From a bacterium (GTDB taxonomy: Bacteria; Bacillota; Clostridia; Lachnospirales; Lachnospiraceae): a stretch of DNA of 64,000 bases. The notes beneath the pieces were generated by a model, which was not told the origin of the DNA, ran no database searches, and worked only from the letters and a program-made list of their open reading frames with translations. Positions 26,629-35,863 of this stretch are shown piece by piece. Numbering within the stretch: the stretch's first letter is position 1; each line of letters starts with the position of its first letter. The translations under genes and the position numbers were made by a program. Location: contig JAUNGE010000009.1 in assembly GCA_030524675.1 (NCBI GenBank), positions 21,788-85,787 of the forward strand, read 5' to 3'.

Positions 26629-27756
26629 TTAGAGGAAATCACGGATTCTCTTGCTTCTGACAGGATTGCGCAGCTTGCGCAGCGCCTTTGCCTCTATCTG
26701 TCTGATACGCTCTCTCGTCACCTTGAATTCTTTTCCCACTTCTTCCAGTGTACGCGGATGTCCATCTTCCAGACCGAACCGCAGTACGATCACCTGGCGT
26801 TCTCTCTCTTTCAGGTCTCCCAAAAGCGCATCTATGTGCTCGCGCAGCATCACAGATTCCACATTTCCTTCCGGCGTCACCACATTGTTGTCTGCCACAA
26901 AATCACCGAGGTTGGAGTCGTCTTCTTCTCCGATTGGAGTCTCCAGGGATGCTGGTTCTCTCGCAATCTGCATAATCTCCATCACTTTGTCTTCCGTCAT
27001 CTCCAAAGCCTCTGCAAGCTCTGTGACAGACGGTTCGTAGCCTAGTTCCAATGTCAGTTTACGCTGCATCTTGGACATCTTATTAATGGTCTCGACCATA
27101 TGTACAGGGACACGGATGGTTCTTGCCTGGTCTGCCAACGCTCTCGTCACAGACTGGCGAATCCACCAGGTTGCGTAGGTGCTGAGTTTATATCCCTTTG
27201 TATAGTCGAACTTTTCAACGCCCTTAATAAGTCCAAGGTTTCCTTCCTGAACCAAATCCAGAAAGCTCATGCCGCGTCCTGTGTAACGCTTGGCAATGCT
27301 CACTACCAGCCTTAAATTTGCCTCAATCAGACGTTCCTTCGCAGATTCGTCTCCCTCTGCTTTTCGTTTCGCCAGGCGCAATTCTTCCTCCGCACTCAAG
27401 AGAGGAACTGTGCCGATTTCTTTCAAATACATACGGACCGGATCTTCGGTTCCAATACCTTCCAAAAGGTCAATCGCGTCTATGTCGATGTCTTCTTCCT
27501 CCACATCGTCCATAAAACTGTCATCAACGTCATCCAGAAGAAGCGGGTCCCCTGCCAATATCGCCTCGTCGATCATGGCTGGTACGACGTCGATATTGTG
27601 ATGCTCCATGTAATTGTAAATCTCTTCCATCTGCTCTGGCGACAGGTTTTCACCGGCAAAAAAGTCGTTCACTTCTGTCGTGTCCAATGTGTTGTTTTTC
27701 TTCTTACCAATTTCAACCAGTTTCTGCAGTTTCTCTAAAAAAATATTTTTTTCCAC
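26629..27756 (-). CDS. rpoD: RNA polymerase primary sigma factor RpoD (sigma A)
   Basis: The housekeeping sigma factor. Region 1.1 lies at about 1-80 and an acidic stretch ([15 protein letters not shown]) follows. Region 2 contains [42 protein letters not shown], and region 4.2 near the end has [20 protein letters not shown]. The start is ambiguous: a GTG at 27756 with AAAGGAACG upstream gives [10 protein letters not shown], while an ATG at 27783 has no clear site. The GTG start gives 375 residues. It has its own strong promoter and terminator. Confidence 0.95.
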   Translation of the reverse strand: MEKNIFLEKLQKLVEIGKKKNNTLDTTEVNDFFAGENLSPEQMEEIYNYMEHHNIDVVPAMIDEAILAGDPLLLDDVDDSFMDDVEEEDIDIDAIDLLEGIGTEDPVRMYLKEIGTVPLLSAEEELRLAKRKAEGDESAKERLIEANLRLVVSIAKRYTGRGMSFLDLVQEGNLGLIKGVEKFDYTKGYKLSTYATWWIRQSVTRALADQARTIRVPVHMVETINKMSKMQRKLTLELGYEPSVTELAEALEMTEDKVMEIMQIAREPASLETPIGEEDDSNLGDFVADNNVVTPEGNVESVMLREHIDALLGDLKERERQVIVLRFGLEDGHPRTLEEVGKEFKVTRERIRQIEAKALRKLRNPVRSKRIRDFL

Positions 27757-27807
27757 GAATAACGTTCCTTTCGCTTCTAGCATGTAATAACACCTACACA
27801 GTCTAAC

Positions 27808-27836
27808 ATTATATACTAATTCTCAACAATTTTCAA
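27808..27836 (-). promoter_or_regulatory. Promoter of rpoD
   Basis: On the minus strand TTGAAA (27836-27831) and TATAAT (27813-27808) are 17 bases apart. The start near 27801 leaves 45 nt before the GTG start codon. Confidence 0.8.
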
Positions 27837-27876
27837 CAGCGAAAATCAACTTTTCCAAATATCCTTCACTTCATTT

Positions 27877-28848
27877 TCAGGAAACCGAAGCATCGCCCGC
27901 TGTCTCCTGTATCTCTGCCTCCTGCAGGGCTTCTTCCTCCTCGGAAATTTCCGGTTCTGGCTGTGCATCCCGCAGAATCTGGATTGCCTGTCTACAGTTT
28001 ACAATCTCCACCTCCGTGTACGTTCCGCCGAACTCACCGTCCACCACCCAGTCAACTGGAAGCTCCGATTCTACCTTCAGCTCATGCGCACGGAACTTGT
28101 GGACATACTCATTTTTCTCTTCCTTAAAAAACATATAGGAGATAATATTGTTCAAATCCAGCGGCGTCTTCGGCATCTTAATCAGCAGAACCTCAAATTC
28201 GCCGTCGTCCAGCTCCACTTCCTGGTTAATCAGGCCCTTGAATCCGCCGACACTCTTTGTGTTCGTCACCATGCCAAAGATAAATTCACCCTCGACCTGC
28301 TCTGTCTCACAGCTCACTCTCATGTGGTAGGATTTCAACTGCACAATGCGTTTCACCGCCTCCAGCATATATGCCTGATGCCCCAGAATATTTTTGAATT
28401 CCTGGGACGTCATGTAGGACACATCCGTAAAAGCCCCGAATGCTGCAATGTAGACAAAATGCCGCTCTCCCAACTTTCCCACATCGACTGCAAACGGTGT
28501 CCCTTCCACAACAGTCTGCGCTGCCCGCTCCATATTTTTGGAGATTTTCAGACTGGAGGCAAAATCATTTGTGGAACCCGCCGGAATGTATCCCAAAACC
28601 GGCTTCTTTTTCACATGCATCAGCCCGCTTATGACCTCATTTAAAGTGCCGTCACCGCCGCTGCAAACTACCATACTCACTCTGCCGCCCCATTTTTCGG
28701 CAATCTCTCTGGCATGCCCCTGACTCTGTGTCACCAAGACCTCCGGACGATATCCTGCCTTCACAAAGATGTCCAGAATCTTCAAAAGTCTGGGGCGAAT
28801 CTGTTCTTTTCCAGACCGCGGATTAATAATAAAAAGCATTTTTTTCAA
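27877..28848 (-). CDS. Diacylglycerol kinase-family lipid kinase (YegS/DgkB-like)
   Basis: A 323-residue soluble lipid kinase. The nucleotide motif VCSGGDGTLNEVISGL is near 61-76, INPRSGKEQ is at 8-16, and GYIPAGSTNDFASSL is near 95. The C-terminal beta domain includes DGEFEVLLI. The last ~25 residues are an acidic tail (EEEALQEAEIQE). It probably phosphorylates diacylglycerol for phospholipid recycling; sphingoid substrates are possible. It is the last gene of a cluster with mutY. Confidence 0.9.
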   Translation of the reverse strand: MKKMLFIINPRSGKEQIRPRLLKILDIFVKAGYRPEVLVTQSQGHAREIAEKWGGRVSMVVCSGGDGTLNEVISGLMHVKKKPVLGYIPAGSTNDFASSLKISKNMERAAQTVVEGTPFAVDVGKLGERHFVYIAAFGAFTDVSYMTSQEFKNILGHQAYMLEAVKRIVQLKSYHMRVSCETEQVEGEFIFGMVTNTKSVGGFKGLINQEVELDDGEFEVLLIKMPKTPLDLNNIISYMFFKEEKNEYVHKFRAHELKVESELPVDWVVDGEFGGTYTEVEIVNCRQAIQILRDAQPEPEISEEEEALQEAEIQETAGDASVS

Positions 28849-28903
28849 ATGAATCGCTCTCCTCTTTTACTGCTGTGAATCTTTTCTCATTTCCTATCTA
28901 TCA

Positions 28904-30022
28904 TTATAGCCATTTCCGGTATGCTGCAAATGCGCTGGGCAGCCCATACTCTGTCTGAAGCTTCTGCTTCTCCACCCACAGATACGCTTCCGGCACGGCC
29001 TGCACCTTCACAAAATATCCAGTCATATGCCATTCCACATGGGAAAAGATGTGTTTCGCCTCCGGCAGCGGCTGCACAGATACGACATCTGTCTGCGAAA
29101 TCCCTGCTTCCCGAAGCATCTCTTCTCTCTCCAGCTTCCCATCAAAATTTGGAAGTTCATACAGTCCCGCCAAAAGCCCGCTGTCAGCGCGTTTTCGCAG
29201 GGCCACATGTATTCCATCCACCCCTTCTAGCACCAGCACTGTGCGAAGTTCTTTTCTGCGCGCTTTCTTCGGCATCTTCACCGGCACCTGCTGCTCCGCG
29301 TGCTGTCTATGCGCCAGGCACAGGGAGGCCAGCGGACATTCCTCGCATTTTGGCGCGCCGTTTGGGATACAGACCATGGCGCCAATCTCCATCAGCGCCT
29401 GATTATAGTTTCCTGGCTCGTCCTGCGGCATCGTCTCTGAGAGAAGCACCTCCATAGATTTTTTGACGGAAGCTTTCAGCACATCCTCCCTGCTCAAAAG
29501 CACGCGGGAAATCACGCGCAGCACATTTCCGTCCACCGCTGGCACGGCAATCCCATAGGCAATCGAGGCAATCGCTCCGGCCGTGTAGCTTCCGATGCCT
29601 GGAAGCGCCAGAAGCTCCTCATAGGAAGCCGGAAGCTCGCCGCCGTGCCTCTCACAGACAATCTGCGCCGCTTTTTTCAAGTTTCTCGCGCGATTGTAAT
29701 ATCCCAACCCTTCCCAGAGTTTCATCAGCCGGTCGTCCGGCACTTCCGCCAGCGCCCGCGCATCCGGACATTCTGCCAGAAAGCGCTCATAATAGGGTTT
29801 TACCGCTTCCACTCTGGTCTGCTGCAGCATAATCTCCGAAATCCACACGCGGTACGCTTCCGGCCTCTCCCTCCACGGAAGGACTCTGGCATGGCGGCGA
29901 AACCACGCCAGCAGAGGTGCATTTCCCGCCCGCAGCCGTTCTTTCGGTGAAAGCGGACGGCTCTCATCCTCCAGAACCTGCAGTTCTTCATACCAGTTTT
30001 TCAAAGAAACCTCTCCTTCCAT
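28904..30022 (-). CDS. mutY: A/G-specific adenine glycosylase MutY
   Basis: Removes adenine mispaired with 8-oxoguanine. The N-terminal HhH-GPD domain has MLQQTRVEAVKPYYERF, LPGIGSYTAGAIASIAYG (helix-hairpin-helix) and the catalytic Asp in VDGNVLRV. A [4Fe-4S] loop C-x6-C-x2-C-x5-C spans CIPNGAPKCEECPLASLC. The C-terminal NUDIX-like domain (about 245-372) reads the 8-oxoG. The 372-residue length is normal. A 50-bp dispersed repeat lies 40 bp upstream of the start. Confidence 0.95.
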   Translation of the reverse strand: MEGEVSLKNWYEELQVLEDESRPLSPKERLRAGNAPLLAWFRRHARVLPWRERPEAYRVWISEIMLQQTRVEAVKPYYERFLAECPDARALAEVPDDRLMKLWEGLGYYNRARNLKKAAQIVCERHGGELPASYEELLALPGIGSYTAGAIASIAYGIAVPAVDGNVLRVISRVLLSREDVLKASVKKSMEVLLSETMPQDEPGNYNQALMEIGAMVCIPNGAPKCEECPLASLCLAHRQHAEQQVPVKMPKKARRKELRTVLVLEGVDGIHVALRKRADSGLLAGLYELPNFDGKLEREEMLREAGISQTDVVSVQPLPEAKHIFSHVEWHMTGYFVKVQAVPEAYLWVEKQKLQTEYGLPSAFAAYRKWL

Positions 30023-30061
30023 CTGTCACTGTCCTGTTTTTCTCAGGTTTTCTCAGGTCTT

Positions 30062-30111
30062 GTTTCAATCCTCTCTCGGTAATTTCACAGAATGTGACGA
30101 AATTTTAAATC
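30062..30111 (-). repeat. 50-bp dispersed element, copy 2 (upstream of mutY)
   Basis: It shares 50 ungapped positions with 16141-16190 and 38047-38096. It fills the gap between the Xaa-Pro aminopeptidase stop and mutY, ending 40 bp before the mutY start. Its last bases overlap the aminopeptidase stop region. Confidence 0.6.
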
Positions 30112-31898
30112 TCTCTTGTCGCTTCTTTCAGCCAGATACGCTCGTCCTCTGTCAGATACGGAGAAATTTTCTGATATACTTCTTTGTGGTACACATTCAG
30201 AAGCTCTTTGTCACGCTTCTCCAGAAATCTCTCATCAATGGCATCCAGGTCAATCGGCACAAAGGTCAGATGTTCAAACGCCATAAACTGACCGTACTCA
30301 TTCTTCTCCGCCTTCACGCACACCAGCAGGTTTTCCGTGCGGATACCGTGGCTTCCTTCAAAGTATAACCCAGGTTCATCAGAAGTAATCATGCCTTCCT
30401 CCAAAACGCAGTTATCTTTTCTGTCCGGTGTTGTTTTCCAGCGGAACTGATTCGGTCTCTCATGTACATTCAAAAGGTATCCCACACCGTGGCCTGTGCC
30501 GTGGTTGAAGTTCAGACCTCTCTGCCAGAACAGTTCGCGCGCCGCATAGTCCAGATTCAAACCAGAGCAGCCGTACAGGAATTTTGCCGCAGCCAAGCGG
30601 AGCATACTCGCCGCAACCAAGGTAAAATGCTCCTTCTGCACATCGTCCACTGGGCCTAACGCAATCGTTCTCGTGATATCGGTCGTTCCCTCATAGTACT
30701 GGCCGCCGGAATCCACCAGATACAGTCCTTCTGGTTTCAGCACTGTGTTGCTCTCCTTCGTCGCAGAATAATGACACATGGCGGCATTCGCACCGTACGC
30801 AGAGATCGTGCCGAAAGAAAGTCCCAGATTTCCCTCCTGCTCTCTTCTCAGACTCTCCAGCTTGTCCGAAACGCTGATTTCATCCATCGGAATCTTGCCG
30901 ATATTCTGTTTCAGCCAGTAGATAAACTTTGTCACCGCCACACCATCTTTGATGTGCGCATGTTTCTGGTTCTGTACTTCCACCGGATTCTTGATGGCTT
31001 TTGCCAGCGCAGTCGGGTTCATCTTCTCAATGATCGTATTGGAATCGTTCAGGTTCTTGTAGATGGCATAATTCACCTTTGCCTTCTCCAGAAGGACTTT
31101 CTCGCCGTTCATCTGAAGGATGTGCGCATACACACTGTCATACGGACGAATCTGCACACCGAGCCCCGCCAGGTACGCCTTCACTTCCTCATTCAAAGTC
31201 TCTTCCTGAATAAACAGATAGAAGGTATCCATTGTCACAACAGCATAGGAAAGTACAATCGGATTGCATGGAACATCGTTTCCGCGCACATTGAGCAGCC
31301 AGACAATATCATCCACGGTTGCTAAGATATGCGCTGTCGCGCCGCACGCTGCCATCTCCGCGCGCAGATTTGCAATTTTCTCAGATGCTGGGCAGCCTGC
31401 ATATTTCTCATCCAGAATCCATACCGGCTCTTTGGAAAGCGCTGGGCGGTCCTCCCAGATTTCACCTACCAAATCTTTGTCATACACAATCGACACGCCC
31501 TGTGCCGCCAGCATTTTTTCCATCTTCTCGCCCGCCAGGGAATTCACCACGCGGCCGTCAAATCCTAACACGTCCCCATCCTTTAAAGTATTTTTCAGGA
31601 ATTCATCCGTGGTCCAAACGCCCTCCTCGCCCATGCGGTATAACGTCACGCCGCTTCCTGCAATTTGTTTCGGCGCCTGAACGAAATATCTTCCGTCCGT
31701 CCAAAGACCCGCCTCATCCGGCGTCACTACGGCAATCCCCGCAGAACCGGTAAAACCGGTCAGATACTGTCTGCACTTGAAATATGCGCCGACATACTCG
31801 GACTCATGAAAATCCGATGTCGGAACATAATAAGCCCGCACGCCATTTTCTTTCATTTTTGCTCTGAGTTTTTCAATTCTTGCTGCCGCTTCGCTCAT
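30105..31898 (-). CDS. Xaa-Pro aminopeptidase (M24B)
   Basis: A cytoplasmic metallopeptidase of 597 residues that removes N-terminal residues next to proline. The catalytic pita-bread domain is C-terminal: Asp ligands in DSGGQYYEGTTDITRTIA, His in GTGHGVGYLLNVHERP, and Glu in ITSDEPGLY and HGIRTENLL. Two creatinase-like N-terminal domains precede it, as in the long eukaryote-like form. The start at 31898 follows GGAGG; the frame continues to 31979 without support. Confidence 0.93.
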   Translation of the reverse strand: MSEAAARIEKLRAKMKENGVRAYYVPTSDFHESEYVGAYFKCRQYLTGFTGSAGIAVVTPDEAGLWTDGRYFVQAPKQIAGSGVTLYRMGEEGVWTTDEFLKNTLKDGDVLGFDGRVVNSLAGEKMEKMLAAQGVSIVYDKDLVGEIWEDRPALSKEPVWILDEKYAGCPASEKIANLRAEMAACGATAHILATVDDIVWLLNVRGNDVPCNPIVLSYAVVTMDTFYLFIQEETLNEEVKAYLAGLGVQIRPYDSVYAHILQMNGEKVLLEKAKVNYAIYKNLNDSNTIIEKMNPTALAKAIKNPVEVQNQKHAHIKDGVAVTKFIYWLKQNIGKIPMDEISVSDKLESLRREQEGNLGLSFGTISAYGANAAMCHYSATKESNTVLKPEGLYLVDSGGQYYEGTTDITRTIALGPVDDVQKEHFTLVAASMLRLAAAKFLYGCSGLNLDYAARELFWQRGLNFNHGTGHGVGYLLNVHERPNQFRWKTTPDRKDNCVLEEGMITSDEPGLYFEGSHGIRTENLLVCVKAEKNEYGQFMAFEHLTFVPIDLDAIDERFLEKRDKELLNVYHKEVYQKISPYLTEDERIWLKEATREI

Positions 31899-31923
31899 TG
31901 TTTTTCTTTCCTCCATCTTATTT

Positions 31924-31952
31924 ATAATACGATGTTGTATCATGCTTGTGAA
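31924..31952 (-). promoter_or_regulatory. Promoter of the Xaa-Pro aminopeptidase gene
   Basis: On the minus strand TTCACA (31952-31947) and TATTAT (31929-31924) have a 17-base spacer. The start would be near 31917, 19 nt before the ATG at 31898. Confidence 0.6.
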
Positions 31953-32069
31953 AACAAGAGGGAATGCCGCAAAATCCAATCAAATTTCATTCTGCAACAC
32001 TCCCCCTGGACTGTTTTTATGTCTATGGGACTCGCAAAACAGAAACCATTTGCTCATTTGCCCCCAACA

Positions 32070-33269
32070 TCATTTGGTATAGTTATCGAAATATCCCTGA
32101 ATCAGGACAATCGGAGTTCCCTTATCGCCGCTGCCGCTGGTCAAATCTGCCAGAGAGCCAATCAGGTCTGTCAAGCGCCTCGGAGTTGTTCCCTGAGATA
32201 CCATATTTCCTGTGAGATTTTCCGCTTTCTCGTCCTTCTCACGGATGTACTGAGAAATCGCATCTTTCAGTTCCTTTCCGGAAAGGCTGGCAAAATCATT
32301 GTCCGCCAAATATTTTAACTTCACTTCGTTCGGCGTGCCTTCCAGACCGGCTGTGTACGCCGGAGATACCACCGGATCTGCCAGCTCCCAGATTTTTCCG
32401 ACAGGGTCTTTGAACGCACCATCTCCGTACACCATCACTTCGATATGTTTGCCCGTCTTCTCAAAAAGTTCTCTCTGCACTCTCTCCACCAGCTCTTCGC
32501 AGTGAATCGGAAACAGTTTTACTGTGGTCTCCGTCGCCTTGTTGGACCCCAAAAGACCGTACTTATCATTATAACCGCTGCCATTCACACTGGATGTCAG
32601 GATATCGTCCAGCGTGCATACTACTTTTGCGCCTGCTTCCTTCAGAATTCTCTTTGTCCTTGCTCTCGTGTGGATATCGCACGCCAACACGCAGTCTGTG
32701 TAGTTCAAAATCGCCTTTGGATTGTTGGCAAACACAATCTCTGCCTCTGCGCCGCAGTCCTCAATCAATTTTTTATAGTATTCTACATAATCTACGCCGG
32801 TAAATGTATGCTTCTGATAGCCAAACAGCTCTCTGTAGCGCTCTTCTGTCAACACATCACTCCACGGATTCACTCCGCTCTCATCCAGTGCATCCATGGA
32901 AATCAGATGATTTCCCACTTCATCTGAAGGATAACTCAGCATCAGAACCACCTTTTTGCATCCGCTGGCAATCCCCTTTAAGCAGATGGCAAAACGGTTG
33001 CGGCTCAAAATCGGAAACAGCACACCCACTGTCTCCTCACCGAATTTATTTCTCACATCTTCTGCAATCTGTTCAATCGTCGCATAATTTCCCTGTGCTC
33101 TCGCCACAACGGCCTCTGTCACGGCCACCACATCGCGGTCTCTCAAGGCAAATCCCTCGCTCTTAGCTGCTGCCAGAACCGAATCGACAACAATCGCTGC
33201 CAGGTCGTCTCCCTGACGGATGATCGGAGCACGCAGTCCGCGCGAAACTGTTCCCACTAATCTCTCCAT
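32070..33269 (-). CDS. Coenzyme F420-0:L-glutamate ligase-family protein of unknown role
   Basis: A 399-residue protein whose N-terminal half resembles the CofE/FbiB ligase fold: GLRAPIIRQGDDL, a Val/Ala-rich helix, then VVAVTEAVVARAQG. A later stretch, SGYNDKYGLLGSNKATETTVKLFP, and GDGAFKDPVGKIWELADPVVSP are conserved-looking but unassigned. CofE proteins are about 250 residues, so this is a longer variant. No other F420 gene is visible, so glutamylation of F420 is doubtful; another gamma-glutamyl or amide ligation is more likely. The start at 33269 follows AAAGG. Confidence 0.75.
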   Translation of the reverse strand: MERLVGTVSRGLRAPIIRQGDDLAAIVVDSVLAAAKSEGFALRDRDVVAVTEAVVARAQGNYATIEQIAEDVRNKFGEETVGVLFPILSRNRFAICLKGIASGCKKVVLMLSYPSDEVGNHLISMDALDESGVNPWSDVLTEERYRELFGYQKHTFTGVDYVEYYKKLIEDCGAEAEIVFANNPKAILNYTDCVLACDIHTRARTKRILKEAGAKVVCTLDDILTSSVNGSGYNDKYGLLGSNKATETTVKLFPIHCEELVERVQRELFEKTGKHIEVMVYGDGAFKDPVGKIWELADPVVSPAYTAGLEGTPNEVKLKYLADNDFASLSGKELKDAISQYIREKDEKAENLTGNMVSQGTTPRRLTDLIGSLADLTSGSGDKGTPIVLIQGYFDNYTK

Positions 33270-33535
33270 TCTTTCCCAACCTTTCGTGCAGGCTCTCGCC
33301 TGATTTTTTTCAACAGCATCTTCACTGTATCTATCTCAATCTTCACTTATTTTGTTGAAACTATCCTACCATATCTCAAAATAAAAATCCATCCATTCCT
33401 GATTTTTTGTCAGATATACACAGCTGCACAGGCAGCAAAACCATTTTCTGCTGTCTGTGCAACCATTCTCTACCATATGGATTTCGTGTTCTGTTTCTTC
33501 CTGTCTGTCCGCCAACTGCCATTTCACAGCCGTTT

Positions 33536-34813
33536 TTATTTGCGCATAATGATGTCGTCACGTCCTGGACCGTTGGAGACCATAGTGATCGGCACGCCCA
33601 GCTCTCTCTCAATCTTCTCGATATAGTTACGGCAGTTTTCCGGAAGGTCCTCGTACTTCTTGATGCCGCGGATATCACACTGCCAGCCTGGCATCACTTC
33701 GTATACTGGTTTTGCTTTCTCCAGCTTTACAGTCGCTGGGAAATCTTTTGTCACTTTTCCATCAATCTCGTATCCCACACAGATTGGCAGCTCTTTGAGG
33801 TATCCGAGTGCATCCACGACGGTCAGTACCACTTCGGTTGCGCCCTGGATACGGCAGCCGTAACGGGTAGCTACAGCGTCAAACCAGCCCATACGTCTCG
33901 GTCTTCCTGTGGTAGCGCCGTACTCGCCCTTGTCTCCTCCGTGCTGGCGCATCATCTCTGCTTCCTCACCGAAGATTTCGCTGACGAATGCACCTGCGCC
34001 GACTGCGCTGGAGTATGCCTTTACGACGGTGGTGATATTTTTAATTTCATAAGGTGCAATACCTGCACCGATGGCGCCGTATGCTGCCAGTGTGGAGGAA
34101 GAAGTCACCATAGGATAGATACCATGATCCGGATCTTTTAAGGAACCAAGCTGTCCTTCCAGCAGAATATTTTTTCCGTCCTTGATTGCCTGATACAGAT
34201 ATGCGGAAACGTCGCATACATAAGGTGCTACCATGTCGCGGTAAGACAGAAGCGTTTGATACAGCTCTTCCTTGTCCAGAAGCGGCTTGTGGTACAGATG
34301 TTCCAGCATAACATTCTTTAACTCGCAGACACGGTCAACTTTCTCTTTTAATGTCTCCTCGTCAAACAGTTCGCTTACCTGGAAACCAATTTTTGCATAT
34401 TTATCTGAATAAAATGGGGCAATTCCCGATTTTGTGGAACCAAATGATTTTCCTCCGAGACGCTCTTCCTCATACTGGTCAAATAAAATATGGTATGGCA
34501 TCAAAATCTGGGCACGGTCTGATACCAGAATTTTTGGCATTGGAACTCCGCCTTCCACCAAATGCTTTATTTCTTCAAATAAATAGGGAATATTTAATGC
34601 AACACCATTTCCGATGATGCTGGTGGTATGTCCGTAAAATACTCCTGACGGCAGCAAATGAAGTGCGAACCTGCCATAATTGTTGATAATGGTATGTCCT
34701 GCATTGCTTCCACCCTGGAAACGAATAACAATATCTGACTCTTTTGCCAGCATATCGGTAATTTTACCTTTACCTTCGTCTCCCCAATTTGCTCCCACAA
34801 CTGCTCTAACCAT
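33536..34813 (-). CDS. purA: Adenylosuccinate synthetase PurA
   Basis: Converts IMP and aspartate to adenylosuccinate with GTP. The 425-residue protein opens with VVGANWGDEGKGKITDML (residues 4-21, P-loop and catalytic Asp) and FQGGSNAGHTI near 33-43. Later signatures include TGRPRRMGWFDAVATRYG and the GTP-base region near the C-terminus. The start at 34813 has AGGAGGAAG. It is separate from purC-purB but on the same strand. Confidence 0.96.
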   Translation of the reverse strand: MVRAVVGANWGDEGKGKITDMLAKESDIVIRFQGGSNAGHTIINNYGRFALHLLPSGVFYGHTTSIIGNGVALNIPYLFEEIKHLVEGGVPMPKILVSDRAQILMPYHILFDQYEEERLGGKSFGSTKSGIAPFYSDKYAKIGFQVSELFDEETLKEKVDRVCELKNVMLEHLYHKPLLDKEELYQTLLSYRDMVAPYVCDVSAYLYQAIKDGKNILLEGQLGSLKDPDHGIYPMVTSSSTLAAYGAIGAGIAPYEIKNITTVVKAYSSAVGAGAFVSEIFGEEAEMMRQHGGDKGEYGATTGRPRRMGWFDAVATRYGCRIQGATEVVLTVVDALGYLKELPICVGYEIDGKVTKDFPATVKLEKAKPVYEVMPGWQCDIRGIKKYEDLPENCRNYIEKIERELGVPITMVSNGPGRDDIIMRK

Positions 34814-35111
34814 AGATTCTTCCTCCTAGTGTTTCTTGCGTACACGTATTTTAACACAGTACAGTATATATGATGTTTTTTATAAAATCAATACCGTTTT
34901 TGAAAAAGAATCCGGCAAAACAAGTTTTTTTCGTCAGATGTCATTTTTAAAAAAATTACAGTTTGAAACAAATTGTAACAATTTTTCTGTAACTTTTTCT
35001 ATTATTGCTCATTTTTGGACATTTTCTGCTGTTTTTTGTTTCCTGAAAACTGTATTTCTGGTCTTACCTCAAAGATATTTGTATAATAAAGTTACTTTGT
35101 TACATACTACG

Positions 35112-35151
35112 ATGATACCAGGGTCAAATAGGAAATTTGACCCCCTATCAT
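35112..35151 (+). repeat. Nested palindromic leader element, copy D1 (upstream of XRE gene)
   Basis: Inner arms GGGTCAAAT (35121-35129) and ATTTGACCC (35135-35143) lie inside outer arms ATGATA (35112-35117) and TATCAT (35146-35151). A related element with different outer arms lies at 49837-49885. D1 ends 70 bp before the XRE start. A TATAAT at 35082-35087 suggests it is in the transcript leader. Apart from this element, the gap 34814-35111 is AT-rich and shows nothing else. Confidence 0.65.
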
Positions 35152-35220
35152 GTCGGAGCCAGATGGTGTATGTGTCCCTGAGGCTGCGATATTCATTTTT
35201 TTAAGGGAGGTTTTGTCTGC

Positions 35221-35586
35221 ATGGTAGCAAAACGATTAAAACAACTGCGCCTTGCATCTTCGGCTAGCCAGGCCGACATTGCCCATATCTTAAATATATC
35301 CAGAGTCGCATACTCTTTTTATGAAAACGGAAAACGGCAGCCAAACCTAGAATCACTCTCGCTGTTAGCAGACCATTATCATGTGAGTGTGGATTATCTG
35401 ATGGGACGGACAGACATCTCCTCTCCCGCACAGGAACTGTCTGCACAGGAGAATCACCTTCTGGCTTATTTTCGAGCATCGGACAACCGCGGCAGAGAAG
35501 CCATCCTTGCCCTCTCCAACTATGAAGCAAAAATTTCATCCCTGATAAAGACAAAAACAGCGGTGAAAAAGACGCCACCAAAATGA
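35221..35586 (+). CDS. XRE-family transcriptional regulator
   Basis: A 121-residue DNA-binding protein. The helix-turn-helix spans residues 5-60: LRLASSASQADIAHILNISR, then AYSFYENGKRQPNLESLSLLADHYHVSVDYLMGRTD, a classic Cro/C1 shape. The C-terminal part (about 75-121) is short, basic at its end, and has no known effector domain. It starts at 35221 after GGGAGG. It has its own leader with a nested palindrome and a downstream terminator, so it is a single-gene unit; its targets are unknown. Confidence 0.85.
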   Translation: MVAKRLKQLRLASSASQADIAHILNISRVAYSFYENGKRQPNLESLSLLADHYHVSVDYLMGRTDISSPAQELSAQENHLLAYFRASDNRGREAILALSNYEAKISSLIKTKTAVKKTPPK

Positions 35587-35721
35587 AAAGGCAAGAACAA
35601 AGCGGGCAAGCCTGCCTCAACTTCCCAATTTCTCACTCATGAAGGGCTTGACTGCTTTGCGCGCCGCCGCGCGTGCTCTGCTTTTTAGAGCACATTTTCC
35701 TCGGCGCAGCGTGTGCATCCT

Positions 35722-35739
35722 GCCCGGAGGGCTTTTTTT
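35722..35739 (+). terminator. Short terminator hairpin after the XRE gene
   Basis: GCCC-GGA-GGGC (35722-35732) followed by seven T residues. The stem is short but GC-rich. A second hairpin with arms GTGCTCT/AGAGCAC lies just upstream, so 35587-35863 is a strongly structured 3' region. Confidence 0.55.
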
Positions 35740-35784
35740 GTATAATAGGAAGCTCCGAAGGAGTTTCCTATTATACAAAAAAAG
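35732..35784. repeat. 53-bp near-perfect palindrome
   Basis: The arms run outward from a CTCC-GAA-GGAG core through TTCC/GGAA, TATTATAC/GTATAATA and then A/T runs, with one mismatch. Each strand carries a TATAAT-like box and a terminal T-run. It may be a bidirectional terminator for the XRE and purB transcripts. A smaller hairpin with a similar GCTCCGAAGG core lies at 63374-63394. Confidence 0.65.
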
Positions 35785-35846
35785 CTGCTGCAAAGCTTCC
35801 ATGTACATAACGGGTAGGTACGCTGGTAAACTTTACAGCAGCTTTT
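35778..35846 (-). terminator. Rho-independent terminator of purB
   Basis: On the minus strand AAAGCTGCTGTAAAG pairs with CTTTGCAGCAGCTTT, followed by a T-run. The loop is long (about 33 nt). It starts 18 bp past the purB stop. Confidence 0.7.
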
Positions 35847-35863
35847 CTATTTGTACAGTATTT

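Noticed and set aside
33400..33535. Hairpin after purA with arms GCACAGACAGCA/TGCTGCCTGTGC as a terminator
   Set aside because: There is good pairing but no T-run and a weak loop context; not confident enough to list.
34836..35204. Plus-strand 122-codon open frame upstream of the XRE gene
   Set aside because: No ribosome binding site, low-complexity Phe/Leu-rich translation, and it covers the promoter and the nested palindrome leader.
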